DNA of 64,000 bases from Symsagittifera roscoffensis (lineage: Eukaryota > Xenacoelomorpha > Acoela > Convolutidae): NCBI RefSeq assembly GCF_963678635.1, contig NC_087062.1, forward strand, positions 29,228,833 to 29,292,832, given 5' to 3'. Both the position numbers and the translations under genes were made by a program. Positions 1 through 11,610 of this stretch are shown here, in pieces. Position 1 is the first letter of the stretch. Each line of letters begins with the position of its first letter. Below the pieces are notes generated by a model. The model had not been told where the DNA came from. It did no database searches and was given only the letters and a program-made list of their open reading frames with translations.

Positions 1-1457
1 GAAGCGTTTCACGTTTAAGTTCACGAAACAATTTTTAAAGAAGTTCTTGTGGGATGGATTTTGACTCGAAAAAGTGAAATAGATTCGTATCGATATCAAA
101 CATAATAACTGAAAATTTTCAGAAAAAGTGTTTGAGACATTTTCGCGAAGTATGACGGAAAAAATTTTGAATGTAATGCTCACATAGGATCAACGACTGC
201 TAAATGCAATTTGTATGCGAAGTTGTATACAAAATTCTGAAACTTGACCGATATACCTTATAAAGAAAAACAAAAACTCGAAAATCATCAGCAAAAAATG
301 ATAATCAAAATTCTATATACATGAAAATTAAAGTTTTAGAAGAAGAGTTTGCCGGTAGTTACAATTGGTCAATAATTACATTTGAATGAAGGAGTTTAGC
401 ACGCGTCAGCAGCACAGCAGCAGCATAATTGATTTAGGTTATTTGTTAAACAGGTTGTTTGTTAACCAGAAAAATATCAATTTTGTCTCAAATTTGAGCC
501 TTTACGATTTGATATTGGCAAACCCAAATTTTATAATTCATCAAAAATTTACTTACCAGAAAATAATTGAGACCAAGCAAGGGGCAGTCGGAACATTCAG
601 CAATTTGCCCCGACATGAGAGCAGTCTTGTAAAGACTATATTATCGTTTTCGCTGTGAACTTTTGTTGAGTATCTCGTAGAGACAAGCAAAAACTTTAGA
701 AATCACTTAGTAGCAAAATTAGTTTAAAAAACGTTGAGCGCAAAATCTTGCTTTTTTGTTACAAATAGAATGCGCAGCTTTGCATTATTCTAGCAAATAA
801 ACGGCAAATCTTACAAGAATCTTGCAAAATGAATGCAAATTTTGCAAGAATTTTTCAAAAAAGCAAGAATAATGTATGTTTCGCGGCAAGATATCTTGCA
901 AAATATTTTGCATGGTTTGCATTCCGATAAGACATACATAGCGCGGAGCTTACAATTAAATCACTGTTCTGAAAAGCAGAAAAAAAAACGATCAATTATT
1001 CCTTTATGCTCGAACGACGACTGAAAAACCTTTGATATGGTATACTAATCCATCCAATATGGCGCTCATTTGTCAAAGTATCTGAAAACTTGATCGGAAC
1101 AATGAAGCTGCTATCAAAAAAACAAAGCCGAAAGAAAGTATGGGGTTTTCTTCTGGATGTTGCTACTGTCCGTAAAAAAGTAAGCGGATTGCCTTTGGAA
1201 GGTTTTGCAGAAGAGCCATAAATTTAAATGAGCGGTAAAAGCCTTTCACATACTTTTTCTTGCGTAATTTCTATTGATTTACAAAATAACCATATAAACC
1301 TCACTAAGTTTTAACAGCATTTGTTTTCTGCACTGAAAACACAATCTTTTTCTGCACCCAATATCCAAATGTGAAATGAAGTAAGTGCTCCCACCATGAT
1401 CATTTAAAATTTTCAACTAAAAAGTTTGCGCCTTTCTGGTTACTTCGGTCTTTTTCT
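1..1457. other. Gene-free AT-rich flank with one short repeat fragment
   Basis: No coding region here can be supported; the open frames are short, low in complexity and lack recognisable motifs. About 50 bases at 581-632 match the end of a dispersed repeat also found at 49721-49765 and, inverted, near 23857-23900; the shared text reads roughly GCAGTCGGAACATTCAG, a GCCCTGA-like stretch, then GAGCAGTCTTGT. Confidence 0.5.
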
Positions 1458-2887
1458 TCATTTGAGGAGCATTTTGACCAACTGCAGAACCTCTTCTTTG
1501 CTGATTTTTCCATCTTCGTCCTTGTCGACTAAGGAGAGCAGTTCGGCTTTGTGATCAGCAATCAGAGAGTCTACCACTTCCTCGTCACCTCCTGTTGCCT
1601 TGTCTGAAACGGGCATTAACTATAAAATTAGAAAAGCAGAACAAAAACAAAAAAAACATGCAAAAAACATCACAACTAAAGCTGTCAAAATCAATCACTG
1701 TTTCGAGACAAATTTCTCAATGCGAATCAAGCAAGGAAAAAATATATATTTAAACCCAATTGATAAATTCTTAAACATTTTTGAAAGTTGACTTGAAAAA
1801 AATTTAAAAGTAAATATCGGCTTACTGAGCATGTCCTTTATGAGTGACTCCATCTCCTCCTCACTGATGAACCCAGTCTTGTCTGAGTCATACTGCTCGA
1901 ACATCTGATCGACTTCCTCTTCACTCAATTGACTCTTCTGAATGAGTTTAATCAGCTCACTTTCGCCGACAGGAAGTGACGCCATCAGGTTTTTCAAGGT
2001 CACTTTGCCATCGGTTAGAGTGGATTGCAATTTGTCCATCATGGTCTGAAAACAGATTATATTAAAACCAATGTGGCTTAAGAGTATCGAACTCCAGAGA
2101 TGTATGGCTATCAAAACTGAAAACCATTTTATGTTCCAGCTAAACAATGTGAATTAAAATTACCTGCAAAATTTGTGGCGAGAACATTTTTTTAACGTGG
2201 TTTTTTGGAATATTTTTATCGATATAGTTGTATTTCTGAAAAGTTAGTTTAGTATTCTTCAATCTTATGTTATAATTAATTGAATTATATTTAATTACAC
2301 GACTAATCACATTAAATTAATTCAGACAGCAATTACCTGTGCGATACTTTTTGCAGTGTCTTCGTCCTTCTTTTCCGAAAACATCATCTCAGACAAATCG
2401 CCCACTAGTTTGTGAAACTCACTCTTGATTCCCTCCCCCTCCCCATCAGTGGTTTCCTCTCCTTCGCCTTTAGCGGAAGGTACTGCTACAGAACCTGTTT
2501 ATGGGGAAATTAAACCTGATTTAACAGAAACAACGACAGCTTTTTTTTAAAACTTCAGAATTAAGAAATCAGTTAAAACAATTCGGCATTTTTTCAGAAC
2601 CAAAGAATGCTCTTTTTTATCAAAGTTTAATCAAAATTTTTTAAAAGCGAAAAAATCTTAATTTATTATCTTGCAAGTTATATCAGGGGTAAAATCTTTC
2701 CTGTCTTCTCGGAATCGTAATTCTTCCACGCGCCGATGAGGTCGGAAAACCCAATTGTTTGAATCTCGCCGAACTGCGCCAAGAAGTGTTCGCTTTTGCT
2801 CTCGGTCTGCTCGGACTTCGAGGCATGTTCGCTCGTCTCCTCCTTAGTTGGAGGTACAGTCACAACCTCAGCGATTTCTTCACTCAT
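1458..2887 (-). CDS. Calretinin/calbindin-like EF-hand calcium-binding protein, five exons, 260 aa
   Basis: The gene encodes a cytosolic calcium buffer or sensor of the hexa-EF-hand calbindin/calretinin type. Exons on the minus strand: 2701-2887, 2337-2494, 2164-2235, 1826-2045 and 1458-1603; the joined frame is open for 260 codons, close to the usual 260-270 of the family. Start is the ATG at 2887 and stop the TGA at 1458-1460. Two canonical 12-residue loops are visible: residues 192-203 (DSDKTGFISEEE) and 239-250 (DKDEDGKISKEE). A first hand begins at about residue 58 (YDSEKTG) but is cut by intron 1, and the intermediate hands are degenerate (DGKVTLKNL at about 151-159 matches the position of a fifth-type loop). 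The N-terminal 45 residues are acidic and Glu/Ser/Thr-rich. Introns 2-4 are GT-AG; intron 1 (2495-2700) has no GT donor, and its junction is uncertain. The family call comes from spacing and motif order; the exact orthologue is not certain. Confidence 0.85.
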
Positions 2888-4005
2888 TTTGATTTTGCTA
2901 CAAACAATTTAAAATACTTGCTACAACAAAATTCAACAAAGTTTAATATAACAATCTTTCAATTTTTTCACGAATCGCAAAATTACTCTATTTTTAAAAG
3001 AACCGGGATAGCCGATTGCTGCGCAGTACAAAAAAATGAAAAAAGTTTGTTTATAAAAATTTCAAAATTAAGATTTTGACAAGAAAAAACAAAAATTTTT
3101 TCGTAATTTCACGTTGACCTGTTTTCTGGAAAAGGCCTCCGAATAGATAAAAAACACAAGAAAAAACTCTTGTTTTTTGAATTTCTTCAGAAACCAAATC
3201 TCGACCCATAGGGCTTTAATATAACCCAATAATTTAAAGTACCACAAGGTTTTTTTTAGGTAATCAAAATTGGCTGAAAAAAAAAAACGTTTTCTAAGCC
3301 AAAGTTCTTTGCAGTCACTTCAGCCGCGTGGTCGGAACAAAAATTAGTCAATCTTGATATCCTCAAAAACACTACAGATTTTGTAAATTTAGCCGGTCCT
3401 TTATTTAAAACAAACCTTTCAGAAATGTTTTTAATTTATTTTTGATGAAACTAACCCTGATATTTCTGAACAAATGGTCACAAAAACAAGTTTTGAACTT
3501 GATAGAAAACTTGTACGATGTAGTTTTGCAAATAATTTATTTGAAACTATTGAGTTTGAGGACTTATTGTATCTTTTTCAAAGTCAAAGTGTGCAGCATA
3601 TGTTTGAAAAGCAGTGCCAAACAAATAAATTATTTGCAGACGATATTGCAAAACTTTCTATAGGCTTCGATCATAAAAAAAAGCTTTTTTCAATGCGAAT
3701 TCATTTTTAAATTAAAATTGAAAAGAGGCTGTTTCAATGAGAACGATTGCCTAGGCCTGTCAGAAAATTTTATCGGAAAAAATATTTCCAGTAAGAATTA
3801 GTTAGCGGCCTTTTTAAAAGTTAAGTCTGAAAAACGGCTAAATACTCCACTAAGCAAAATTGTAATTAAAAATAGTAAGGAAAATTGTTCTAAGATGGAA
3901 AGAACAAACGCGACCTGGTCAGCGTTTCTCTTTTAGATCAAACTTGCATTTTTTCATCAAGCTTGTCCTCAGCTTAGGACAACAACCATGAATAATGCCG
4001 AGCCT
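2888..4005. other. Intergenic AT-rich DNA upstream of the EF-hand gene
   Basis: This interval holds the presumed promoter and 5' untranslated region of the EF-hand gene near 2888-3100. No confident core promoter element was seen. The short open frames at 3442-3710 have no recognisable domains. Confidence 0.4.
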
Positions 4006-4202
4006 CAATATATTCTCGGGGGAGGGGCGGATTTTCAAAAAGTTTTACAAAAGTTTTCAAAAGTGTTTTGTGTCGTTCAAATTGATCTCTTACAAATCAC
4101 TATAAAGCCCCTATTTGGCCAAGTTTGTCCTCGCCAAAAAATCGTTTGTAGGTATTTTTGGTAAATTTTGACCATGAAATTGCGCGCTCCCCCCTCAAAG
4201 TT
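4006..4202. mobile_element. Truncated, decayed copy of the hAT-like MITE found at 58-60 kb
   Basis: The stretch beginning with TTCTCGGGGGAGGGGCGGATT and ending near GCGCGCTCCCCCCTCAAAG follows the internal order of the MITE arms at 58399-58839 (GGGCGGATTTTCAAAA, then ATTGATNTCT, then AAAGCCCCTATTTGGCCAA, then GCGCGCTCCCC). Both terminal CAGGGGCGG ends are missing, so this is an internal fragment. Confidence 0.6.
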
Positions 4203-4733
4203 AGCAATGATTGTCTTTAAGGGCTAATTTGATTAAGTTTCAATTTCGCAGAGATCCAAAAAGTGAAAAACAATAACAGAAGACCCATCAAACTTTTACT
4301 GCGATAAAAAACAACCCGGATTGGGTCAGTCACATTATCAGATAGCTTATGAATCATGTCAATTTACGCAACACAGTTTTTTTTTCAACCCAGCAAGCTT
4401 CAACTTCTCTTTTAATCGTGTAATCTTGAATCTACGTGATTCCGTGATTGTGATTTCAGCTTTTTTTCCTTTCTCTCCCCACCAGCGAAATTTTACTAGT
4501 AAAATTTTGTTCACCTTATCGGATTGTTTCAAAAATTGGTATGCGGACTAATTAGGCAATGACAAACATATTTGAGCATCATACTTAACCTCGTAAAAGC
4601 CATCGTTACAACATTAAAACTAATGCATGAGTGAGGTGGAGGGGAGCCGTGATTTCAGTCCTCTCCGGCTCAAATACCTCACTTCCTAAAATAATCTTGA
4701 CTGCGTCTGGCTAAACAGCTGTCCAATTGCTTG

Positions 4734-5226
4734 CCCGGGTTGAGTTCACATTGAAAATTAGCGATTAGAAAAATTGAAAAGAAACAGCGATCACCATTAG
4801 TGAATTATCGATGTTCATTGCCGCAAAAGCAAACTTTATTGATAAACTATCGCTAATTTGGCTTATTTTCAACGATGAAACAGCAATTAAACCCTTTCAA
4901 ATTGAGCAAATATAGTGAAAATCTTGATTCCGATCTCGCAGCCATCAGCTTAGGAGACATGTATGCAACCTTTGCACCACGAATCCTCAAATACCCTCAA
5001 ACTATAGGGTTTATCAACCCACACTCTTATTCAAAAGCTACTAGATCAAGTTAAAATGTCTTAAGTTTTAGAGCTGATTTTCTACGGAATCATTACGGAA
5101 ATAGCTTTGAAATATCGTAGGTTTATCAATGCAAAACTCTGAATTATACACGAATCAGCGCTGAGAATAGCGATCACTGGGATACTACAGGAAAAGCAAA
5201 AATTAACGATGGGACTTCAACCCGGG
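4734..5226. mobile_element. Short repeat with CCCGGGTTGA inverted termini, copy 1
   Basis: It starts CCCGGGTTGAGTTCACATTG and ends GGACTTCAACCCGGG, so the terminal 10 bases form inverted repeats. A second copy with the same internal order lies at about 5374-5858. The size (about 490 bp), lack of coding capacity and terminal inverted repeats suggest a non-autonomous DNA transposon. I could not define a target-site duplication with confidence. Confidence 0.55.
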
Positions 5227-5373
5227 TGCTATTGAGATGTTTCGCATACCAAAAAATCCTGAGACCTTACAGGTTTTGAGGACTCTGAGTTCGATGAGGG
5301 GAAAGACTAGCACTGATATCTCCCACACTCGATTATCCAAACAAAAACCTTGTTATTGATACTCTGGGTTCAC

Positions 5374-5858
5374 GTTTTGAGTTCACATTGAAAATTAGAT
5401 ATGAAAAAAGAAAAAAAAACACCGATCGGCATTGATGAGTTATTGATGCTGATTGCCCCAGTAGCAAATTTTATCGATTGATAGGTTATCGCTAGTTTGG
5501 CTGATTTTCAGCGATTAAACAGCGATACAAAATCTATCAAAATGAGCAAAAGTTGTGAAAAACCGTGTTGCGATCCTGCTGCCATTAGCTTATTGGACTT
5601 GTATTGTACCTCCAAGCCACAAAACCTAAGATATTCATAACTTATGGGATTTATCATTTCACACTCTCATTTGAAAGCTACTAGAATTTCTTAAATTTTC
5701 GCGCTGCTTTTCTCCGAAATCATTACTGAAGTAGCTCTGAAATATCGGAGCTTTAGCTTTGCAATAAACTCTGAATTATACATGAACCAGCGCTGGAAAT
5801 AGCTATCACTGAGATACTACAGAAAAAGCGATAATTAACGGTGGAACTTCAGCCCGGG
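5374..5858. mobile_element. Short CCCGGGTTGA-type repeat, copy 2, left end damaged
   Basis: It shares TTGAGTTCACATTGAAAATTAG at the left, the central GGTTATCGCTA-TTTGGCT block, and the right end ACTTCAGCCCGGG with copy 1, in the same orientation. The left CCCGGG is lost. The two copies sit about 150 bp apart. Confidence 0.55.
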
Positions 5859-7914
5859 TTATCCTACTCCTCTATGTAGTCTCTTTAGGTATGATTTACT
5901 CTAATGTTTGAAAAAAAACTGTTTTTTAATCGTGTTTCTAAGACTGCGAGACACATGAAGTCAAAGAGATTGCCCATTCATACTTTGCTTAAATACGATT
6001 GCTCCACAAGTGAAGAGACCGTTCAGTTCTTCAGGGAGAACCACGATCTTGTTTCCCTGGTGATCCGGGCTGAGTAATATGTTGCCTCGATATCAAAAAA
6101 ACGAGCATGGATCATGGTGGGCCTCGCATTTCCGACCTTCCGATTGAGATGCGGAAAGTGACTTTTTCATCACCGCTCTCAGGTAAAAACTGAAAGAAAT
6201 CAGTAGCTTCGTAGTAATTGAGCAGCCTTTTCTGGCTACATCTGTTCCGCAAGGCAGCCTTGGAAGCCTTAAATTTAGAGCTATATATAAAGTTTTGCAC
6301 GTTAATTATGTCCGTGGAAATGAGGAAGTCACGTTAGGTGTTTACTTATCCCGGATTGTAGATGACCGCTCTCCAGTACCTAATTCGTTTCTTTTTTTTT
6401 GGCTACTGTTTGACTGGGCCAATTGAATAAGCTACTGCTTGAGCTATGTTTAAACATATAATTGACAATTTGTTAACTTTTTTGAAGAATTTTTCAACTA
6501 AGTTTTTGTTTTGAAGAAAACTCATTCCAGCTCATGGATTTTAATCGATTATAATGGATTCCTGAGACAAAAATAATCCTTTATAATGCATTGCGTATGT
6601 AAAATTGAGACCACGAAATTGAGACCCAAATGGCAGTTTTAAAGCAGCATTTGAACAAGAAAAATCACTGGGATAATTTTTTTTTTAATTTTGAGCTCAA
6701 AATTTCAATAATTCAAGAACATATCAAAATTTTGTATCTGAAAGGATTTTAAGAGAATTGAAATACATTTAATGAATAAAAGACCCTTGTGCAATACTAT
6801 TTCATGTTTTCCAGCAAAAAGTTCAGCGAACATTACTTTCAGCAAAGGATGCGGTGAAATTTTTTCAAAGCTAAGAAGTCTGGTGTACTCGAGCATAAAA
6901 TTTTTTTAAAAAAAACATCGCAACAAAGATGTGGCAAAGAGCAATTTTAAGTTCTCACCACCATTGGCGCAATTTATGCAATTTTTATCGGAGATCGGGA
7001 TTTCCTGGTAATTCTTAGGCCATCAAAACTGTTGTAAAACCACATTTTTCAATGCGAATTACTCATATTTATTGCGTGTAATCTGCTAAAGGCAGGCCGG
7101 GATCACCAATGGTCAATCAAAATACACACAGCCACCATTCTCAACAGTTTTGTTGACAATTGATTTGAAACAATTCCACTGTTGGGTAATTTCTGGCCAT
7201 TTAATTCGGAACTTTTTTTTTATTTTGGTTGATTTTCAGTTGTATTTGGGGAAGTATTATCTGGTATGTTGTCAACAGTAAAGTTCATTGTTAATTGTGG
7301 TGGGTTTTTTTGCCGTGTCAGAAATTAAAATAACTGAATGCGCCATTTTCTTTCGTTCAATAAAAATACATTTTTTGATCGATCTTCTGTTCTAGCGAGA
7401 GAACTTTGACAAACACTCAGATTTGATACTTCATAAATTCTCCGCAACTGCTCAACTATTTCGCGTTTTTCCGATTTCAATTTTTTGGTTGATTTGCCAC
7501 GATACTTCCGTCAATCACACTGCAGCAACCAATTTCACAAAACATATCGTCTTGAAGGAATAGAGTTCACTGACTAATTTTGTCATTTTCTGCTTGAACT
7601 TGTCATAACCTATGAGGATGCTGGCATGATCGATTGATGCGATTCCAAAAATTTCAAAATCGACAAAAATTGGTGTTGGCTTCTTCGTTGGGTGGCTTGC
7701 TACCACAAAGATAGTTTTTGTAAGAAAATTACTCTGCCAAATGAAATGCTATACAAAAATTCAAATTTACACTTATTTTGCCTGAGAATTTGGCTTACGA
7801 AATAAATTAAAAATAATGTGCGAAGAATAACAAAAAGCGATCCAGCTAATACAAATCGAATCTACCACCTATTGTAATATATCACCTTTCAAGCAAATGA
7901 TCTACGCAAACCTA
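5859..7914. other. Gene-free interval
   Basis: No gene could be supported. A less AT-rich patch at about 5990-6300 has open frames on both strands with stop interruptions and could be a decayed coding fragment, but I recognise no family. The rest is AT-rich. Confidence 0.35.
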
Positions 7915-8868
7915 AATTTTTGGTACGAGCTGGACTGATATCAGTTTGCCCTTAATTTGTATTGTTTTTATTGGTTTGATAGAAAATGTGACTCTAGAAA
8001 CTTTTGATATACGTACTCTGCAGTTGATATCTGGAAACTTGTTAATTAGGTTTTTTTTCCTGTTAAGCGCTCTCGGATTTGGGGATTCAATGTTCGTCCA
8101 AATTGCTTTCAGTTGGATACTGTTTTGTAGTGTTGCTGTTTGCTCTTCGATCTGTTTTAGAATCTTCCGTGCATGTTAGCTTGTTTGGCTTCTTCCCAGT
8201 TCAAATTTTTTGGTGAACTATTTGGTGCTAAGTTAGAAAGGGGTGTGTTTAGTTTTTGACCCATGTGGGCCTCAAACAGTGATATTTTTGTTACTCCGTG
8301 TGGCATGATGCGGAGTTTTGTTTTAATAATTTCTGCAAACTCCGAGGTTTATTTAAGCGGCGTTTTATTTTTGTCTATTCTCATGACCCCTAGTCTGCGT
8401 TTAAGTTTTTGTATTAATCTTCCCACTAATCCTATGCAACCTCCATGGAACCTCCGAGTTTTATTTAAGCGGTGTGTTATTTTTGTCTATTCTCATGACC
8501 CCTAATCTTCTACGTTTAAGTTTTTGTATTAATCTTTCCACTACTCCTATTGATCTATGATCGTCTACAGGCGCGAAAATTAAGTTTATGTTGTTTGACT
8601 TGCAAAAGAATTGACTTTTTAAATCTCGAAATGTTTGTGCTTGGTCGCATCTGAATTTGCATGGTACCCCATGTTTTGAAATGTAGCGTTGCATTATTTT
8701 TATTGCGATGTCTGTCGTTGCGTTAGATACTACTTTAACCGTAGAAAGTTTTGACCATTTATCATTAGAAACAAAGATGTACGCATCTTTATTTAATTCC
8801 TCTGTTGGGAGGGCTTCTGTAAAATCTAGTTGTACCTCTTCATTAGGTTCAACTACCCTAAAGAACAA
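7915..8868 (-). pseudogene. Ty3/gypsy integrase core and C-terminal region, broken
   Basis: The intact stretch 8461-8868 contains a retroviral-type integrase core. The three acidic catalytic residues are all present: Asp in QLDFTEALP, Asp in RCDQAQTF and Glu in GVVERL, with 35 residues between the last two (D,D35E). Downstream, a 112-base segment is duplicated in tandem (8340-8451 and 8452-8563 approximately); as 112 is not a multiple of three this shifts the frame. After it, a further frame carries a conserved-looking tail (HGVTKISLFEAHMG) interrupted by stops to about 7915. The enzyme would insert the element's cDNA; here it is dead. Confidence 0.8.
8340..8563. repeat. 112-bp tandem duplication within the integrase remnant
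   Basis: The block CTCCGAG-TTTATTTAAGCGG-TTTTGTCTATTCTCATGACCCCTA-GTTTAAGTTTTTGTATTAATCTT occurs twice; the ATTTAAGCGG anchors are at 8351 and 8463, so the period is 112. The copies differ at several positions. Confidence 0.8.
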
Positions 8869-9297
8869 TTTGGATTGAGTGTTGTTTTCCCATAACCGGT
8901 TTTAATTTCTAACCTTGCAGCCCCCCATTATCATTTTGTGGCTTGCCTCTAGTTGAGTTTGCTCTTGTTGTTAGGCTTTTCTGGAGTTGGATGCCACAGT
9001 CGGTGGTTCCTCATTTGATTGTGTCCCCTTTTGCCAGTCTTGTATGGTACTCGCGACTCACACAATATTCGTTTGTCTTGTGTACCTCATTGATAATTCT
9101 TTTTGAGTGTTTAATTCTGTATTGGTTGCATCGGTTTTTGTCGTAGATTGTGTTTTTGTTTCTTCTGTTTGTGATGCGCACTCCTTTCCATAGTTTTTCT
9201 TCTGAGTGTCCATTTCGTTTTTTTTTAGTCGGATCTGTCTGTCTTGATGTAATTTTGCTGAATATTTTTTTGAAAATGTTTTTTTTTTCTCAGACGA

Positions 9298-9845
9298 TCA
9301 TGTTATTGCTTCTCTTGCGTCCTTGATTATTGCCTGTGTCGATGTGGTCTGCGTTTTTACAATGGTTTTTAGTTCATGCGTTGTTGTTGTCGTCTTCCCC
9401 AGAAGCCATTGTGGATATGACAAGCTTTCCTCGCTGTCCGATTCTGCTCGCCATTTTTCAGTTTTGTTTTCTCTTCTGCTCCGTTTGTTACTCTTTCCGC
9501 TTTCTGGTTTAAATCCACCCTCGACTCCTTTGTAGTTGTTTCGTCGCCTCATTTTTTTTGTTTTTCTTCCGCGTGTAATTGATTTGGGTTACATTGACAA
9601 ATTTTGAGTTTCTGTTTAGTTTGTTTATGTCCGACTGATTGCTTTTTGATAGACTGAATGCTGTTAAACTGATCTCCTTTAGTTACAACTATTATAGCGT
9701 TTAGATATGCATAAATATTTTGCAATTCTTCTGCGCTAGATAAATGACTTTCTGAAACTCCGCTGGCAAATCCAAAAATTCCGTAGAGTCCTTTTTGAAA
9801 TTGATAAGTTCCCGTGGGATTGCCTCCAATTAGGCTAAAATACAT
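9298..9845 (-). pseudogene. Ty3/gypsy reverse transcriptase fragment, catalytic box lost
   Basis: The minus-strand frame 9549-9845 has the TGTYQFQKGLYGI block typical of the palm of Ty3/gypsy reverse transcriptases, then YAYLNAIIVVTKG where an active enzyme of this family has a paired aspartate after Tyr-x-Leu. The aspartate pair is replaced by Asn-Ala, so this copy cannot be active. The adjoining frame 9298-9552 is a basic, serine-rich stretch (RRRNNYKGVEGGFKP, SYPQWLLGK) probably from the same polyprotein in a shifted frame. Confidence 0.7.
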
Positions 9846-10699
9846 TGTTTTCGAGTGTTGAGTGTAGTGCTTGTTGTTTCAGGCCGATTTGTCTTGTTTA
9901 TGCTTTGTTGTCTATTAATAATTGTTCAGTTCTTGTCGTCTGATACTTATTCTTGTGAATAAATTTTTTCTTCTTTCCTCTATGCTCAACATCTGGTAAA
10001 TTTTTGGTTTATCTTGAACCAGTTATAACAATCTTCGGTAGTAGATTTTTTCCGATAGTTTTTCGATAGTTTTTGCTTTTTGATAGTCGACTGTGATAAC
10101 ATGGGGCTGATTGAATGGTCCATCCCACGGATTCTACTTCAATGATCACTTTTCACTTGAGAATAATAAGTTAACCGCCGTTGCATGCCAAAATTCGTGC
10201 CGCATCTTCAGGAAGATAAATTTGAATATAGTCGAAATGCTTTTTTTGAAAACGTTGAGCAGTTGTTCATGAAAAAACAACATCGGGCATCTCGAATCGG
10301 CAAAAGCAAATTAAGTTACTGATTTCGCTTTCAGTTTGACAATGTGTCCGTTTAAAATGTCGTCTGTCATTTTTTCCGAATCTTTTTTTAAAAAGCTTCG
10401 GATATTGCCATTAATTAGAAACTATCTCACGGGAACTCTTCAACTCTTTATTGGATGTGAAGTCGGCGAATGCTACTGAGTCATTTCCTTCTACCTCGTT
10501 GATGTGATCTTCTTCTTCTGGTTATTCTTCATTTCTTTCTTGTAGATTTTTAACATTTGCAAGCCTGCACACTTTTGTGAAGTGTACCCGTTTTGCGCAC
10601 TTCGCTAAATTTGTCTCTTGCCGAGCATGTTTGTAGATGGTTTGAGCCACATTGATTGCCGCATTTGTAACATTACTTTTTTAGTGTTGTTGGAGGCCT

Positions 10700-11610
10700 C
10701 GAGATTAAATGTAGATCGTTGGTTTCTGTTTAATTGTAGTTGACGTTGATGGTCTGAATGGATTTACTTTTCATGGTTTCACTTTGTTAGACGCCTTTTT
10801 CTCAACAACTTGCATATTCGTACGCATTGTGTGGTAATTACGTTTCTGCCAACAGTTCCTCTGGTATCTTTTCCTGGTGCAGGTGTGCGGTAATTCTGTC
10901 TCGTACGCGCTCTTCATCTCTATCCCCGCAAACTGCTCGTGAGGCGAGTTCAACCAGATATGCTTAAAACTGCTCTAGCTATTCATTTTTTCTCTGTTGA
11001 CGACAAATGAAATGTCGTCATGCGAGTCTTCTAGTACTCGCATTAGATTTTTTGATGTCGTAGCTTGGATGTATAATCCCGGTTAGTTCTGCTGTGCCTG
11101 TCTTTGGCCCTCAGTGCCTAAGAATAAAAATAAAAAGCGTCTTACTTTCGCGTCGGCCTCGTCCCTTGCGAATGAATTGCATAGAAGCCTTTTTCTCAAT
11201 TTTTTTGGCATTTGTTTTCCCATTCGACTCTCTTTTCCTGATTTTTCACGTCTCGGTTTTTATTTTGAGCTTCAGTTTCTCCGAGGATTTCCACAACATA
11301 AATTGGCTGTCTTGTTCCACTAATTCTGGTTTGTCCTGTAATAAGTTGCGGACCTCTATTCCGTCTTTTGCGAACACTGTCATTTCTATGATGGCCGCCC
11401 ATATAGACCTCTTTAGTGGCGGTTCTGCCAAAGTTCCTTCCCAAAACGGGTTGATACTGAGTGGTTTTTTTAATAAAACTTGCTGGCTGCGCCATGTCAT
11501 ACCGTATGGTATGATATATCAATAGTACCGAATCCGAACGGATTGGTAAACTATAATCATTAAATTCGAAACTCGAAAAAGAGCATCTTGTTCGTAAACG
11601 TTTTTTCAAC
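10700..11610 (-). pseudogene. Ty3/gypsy gag remnant
   Basis: Across two minus-strand frames (11246-11500 and about 11196-11609) the stretch LAEPPLKRSIWAAIIEM, then VFAKDGIEVRNLL, then a Glu/Lys-rich segment (ETEAQNKNRDVKNQEKR) resembles the N-terminal gag region of Ty3/gypsy elements. It continues, after a frameshift and stops, to a basic cysteine-containing stretch at 10771-10953 (TCTRKRYQRNCWQKRNYH), which may be the nucleocapsid zinc-knuckle region. Frameshifts make the copy non-functional. Confidence 0.6.

Larger units (their letters stand above)
7915..11610 (-). mobile_element. Degenerate Ty3/gypsy-type retrotransposon, copy 1
   Basis: Read on the minus strand, remnants occur in the canonical gag, protease, reverse transcriptase, integrase order: gag about 11600-10700, protease region about 10300-10000, RT 9845-9549, integrase 8868 to about 7915. 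All are broken by stops and frameshifts. No long terminal repeats were identified. The order (RT before integrase) places it in Ty3/gypsy rather than Ty1/copia. It shares family features with the second copy at 35.6-37.7 kb, which lies on the same strand. Confidence 0.8.

Noticed and set aside
386-658. 90-codon open frame starting with ATG
   Set aside because: No domain, low-complexity composition, overlaps a dispersed repeat end, and no splice or conservation evidence.
11094-11525. 143-codon plus-strand open frame
   Set aside because: It lies opposite the gag remnant and has no recognised domain.
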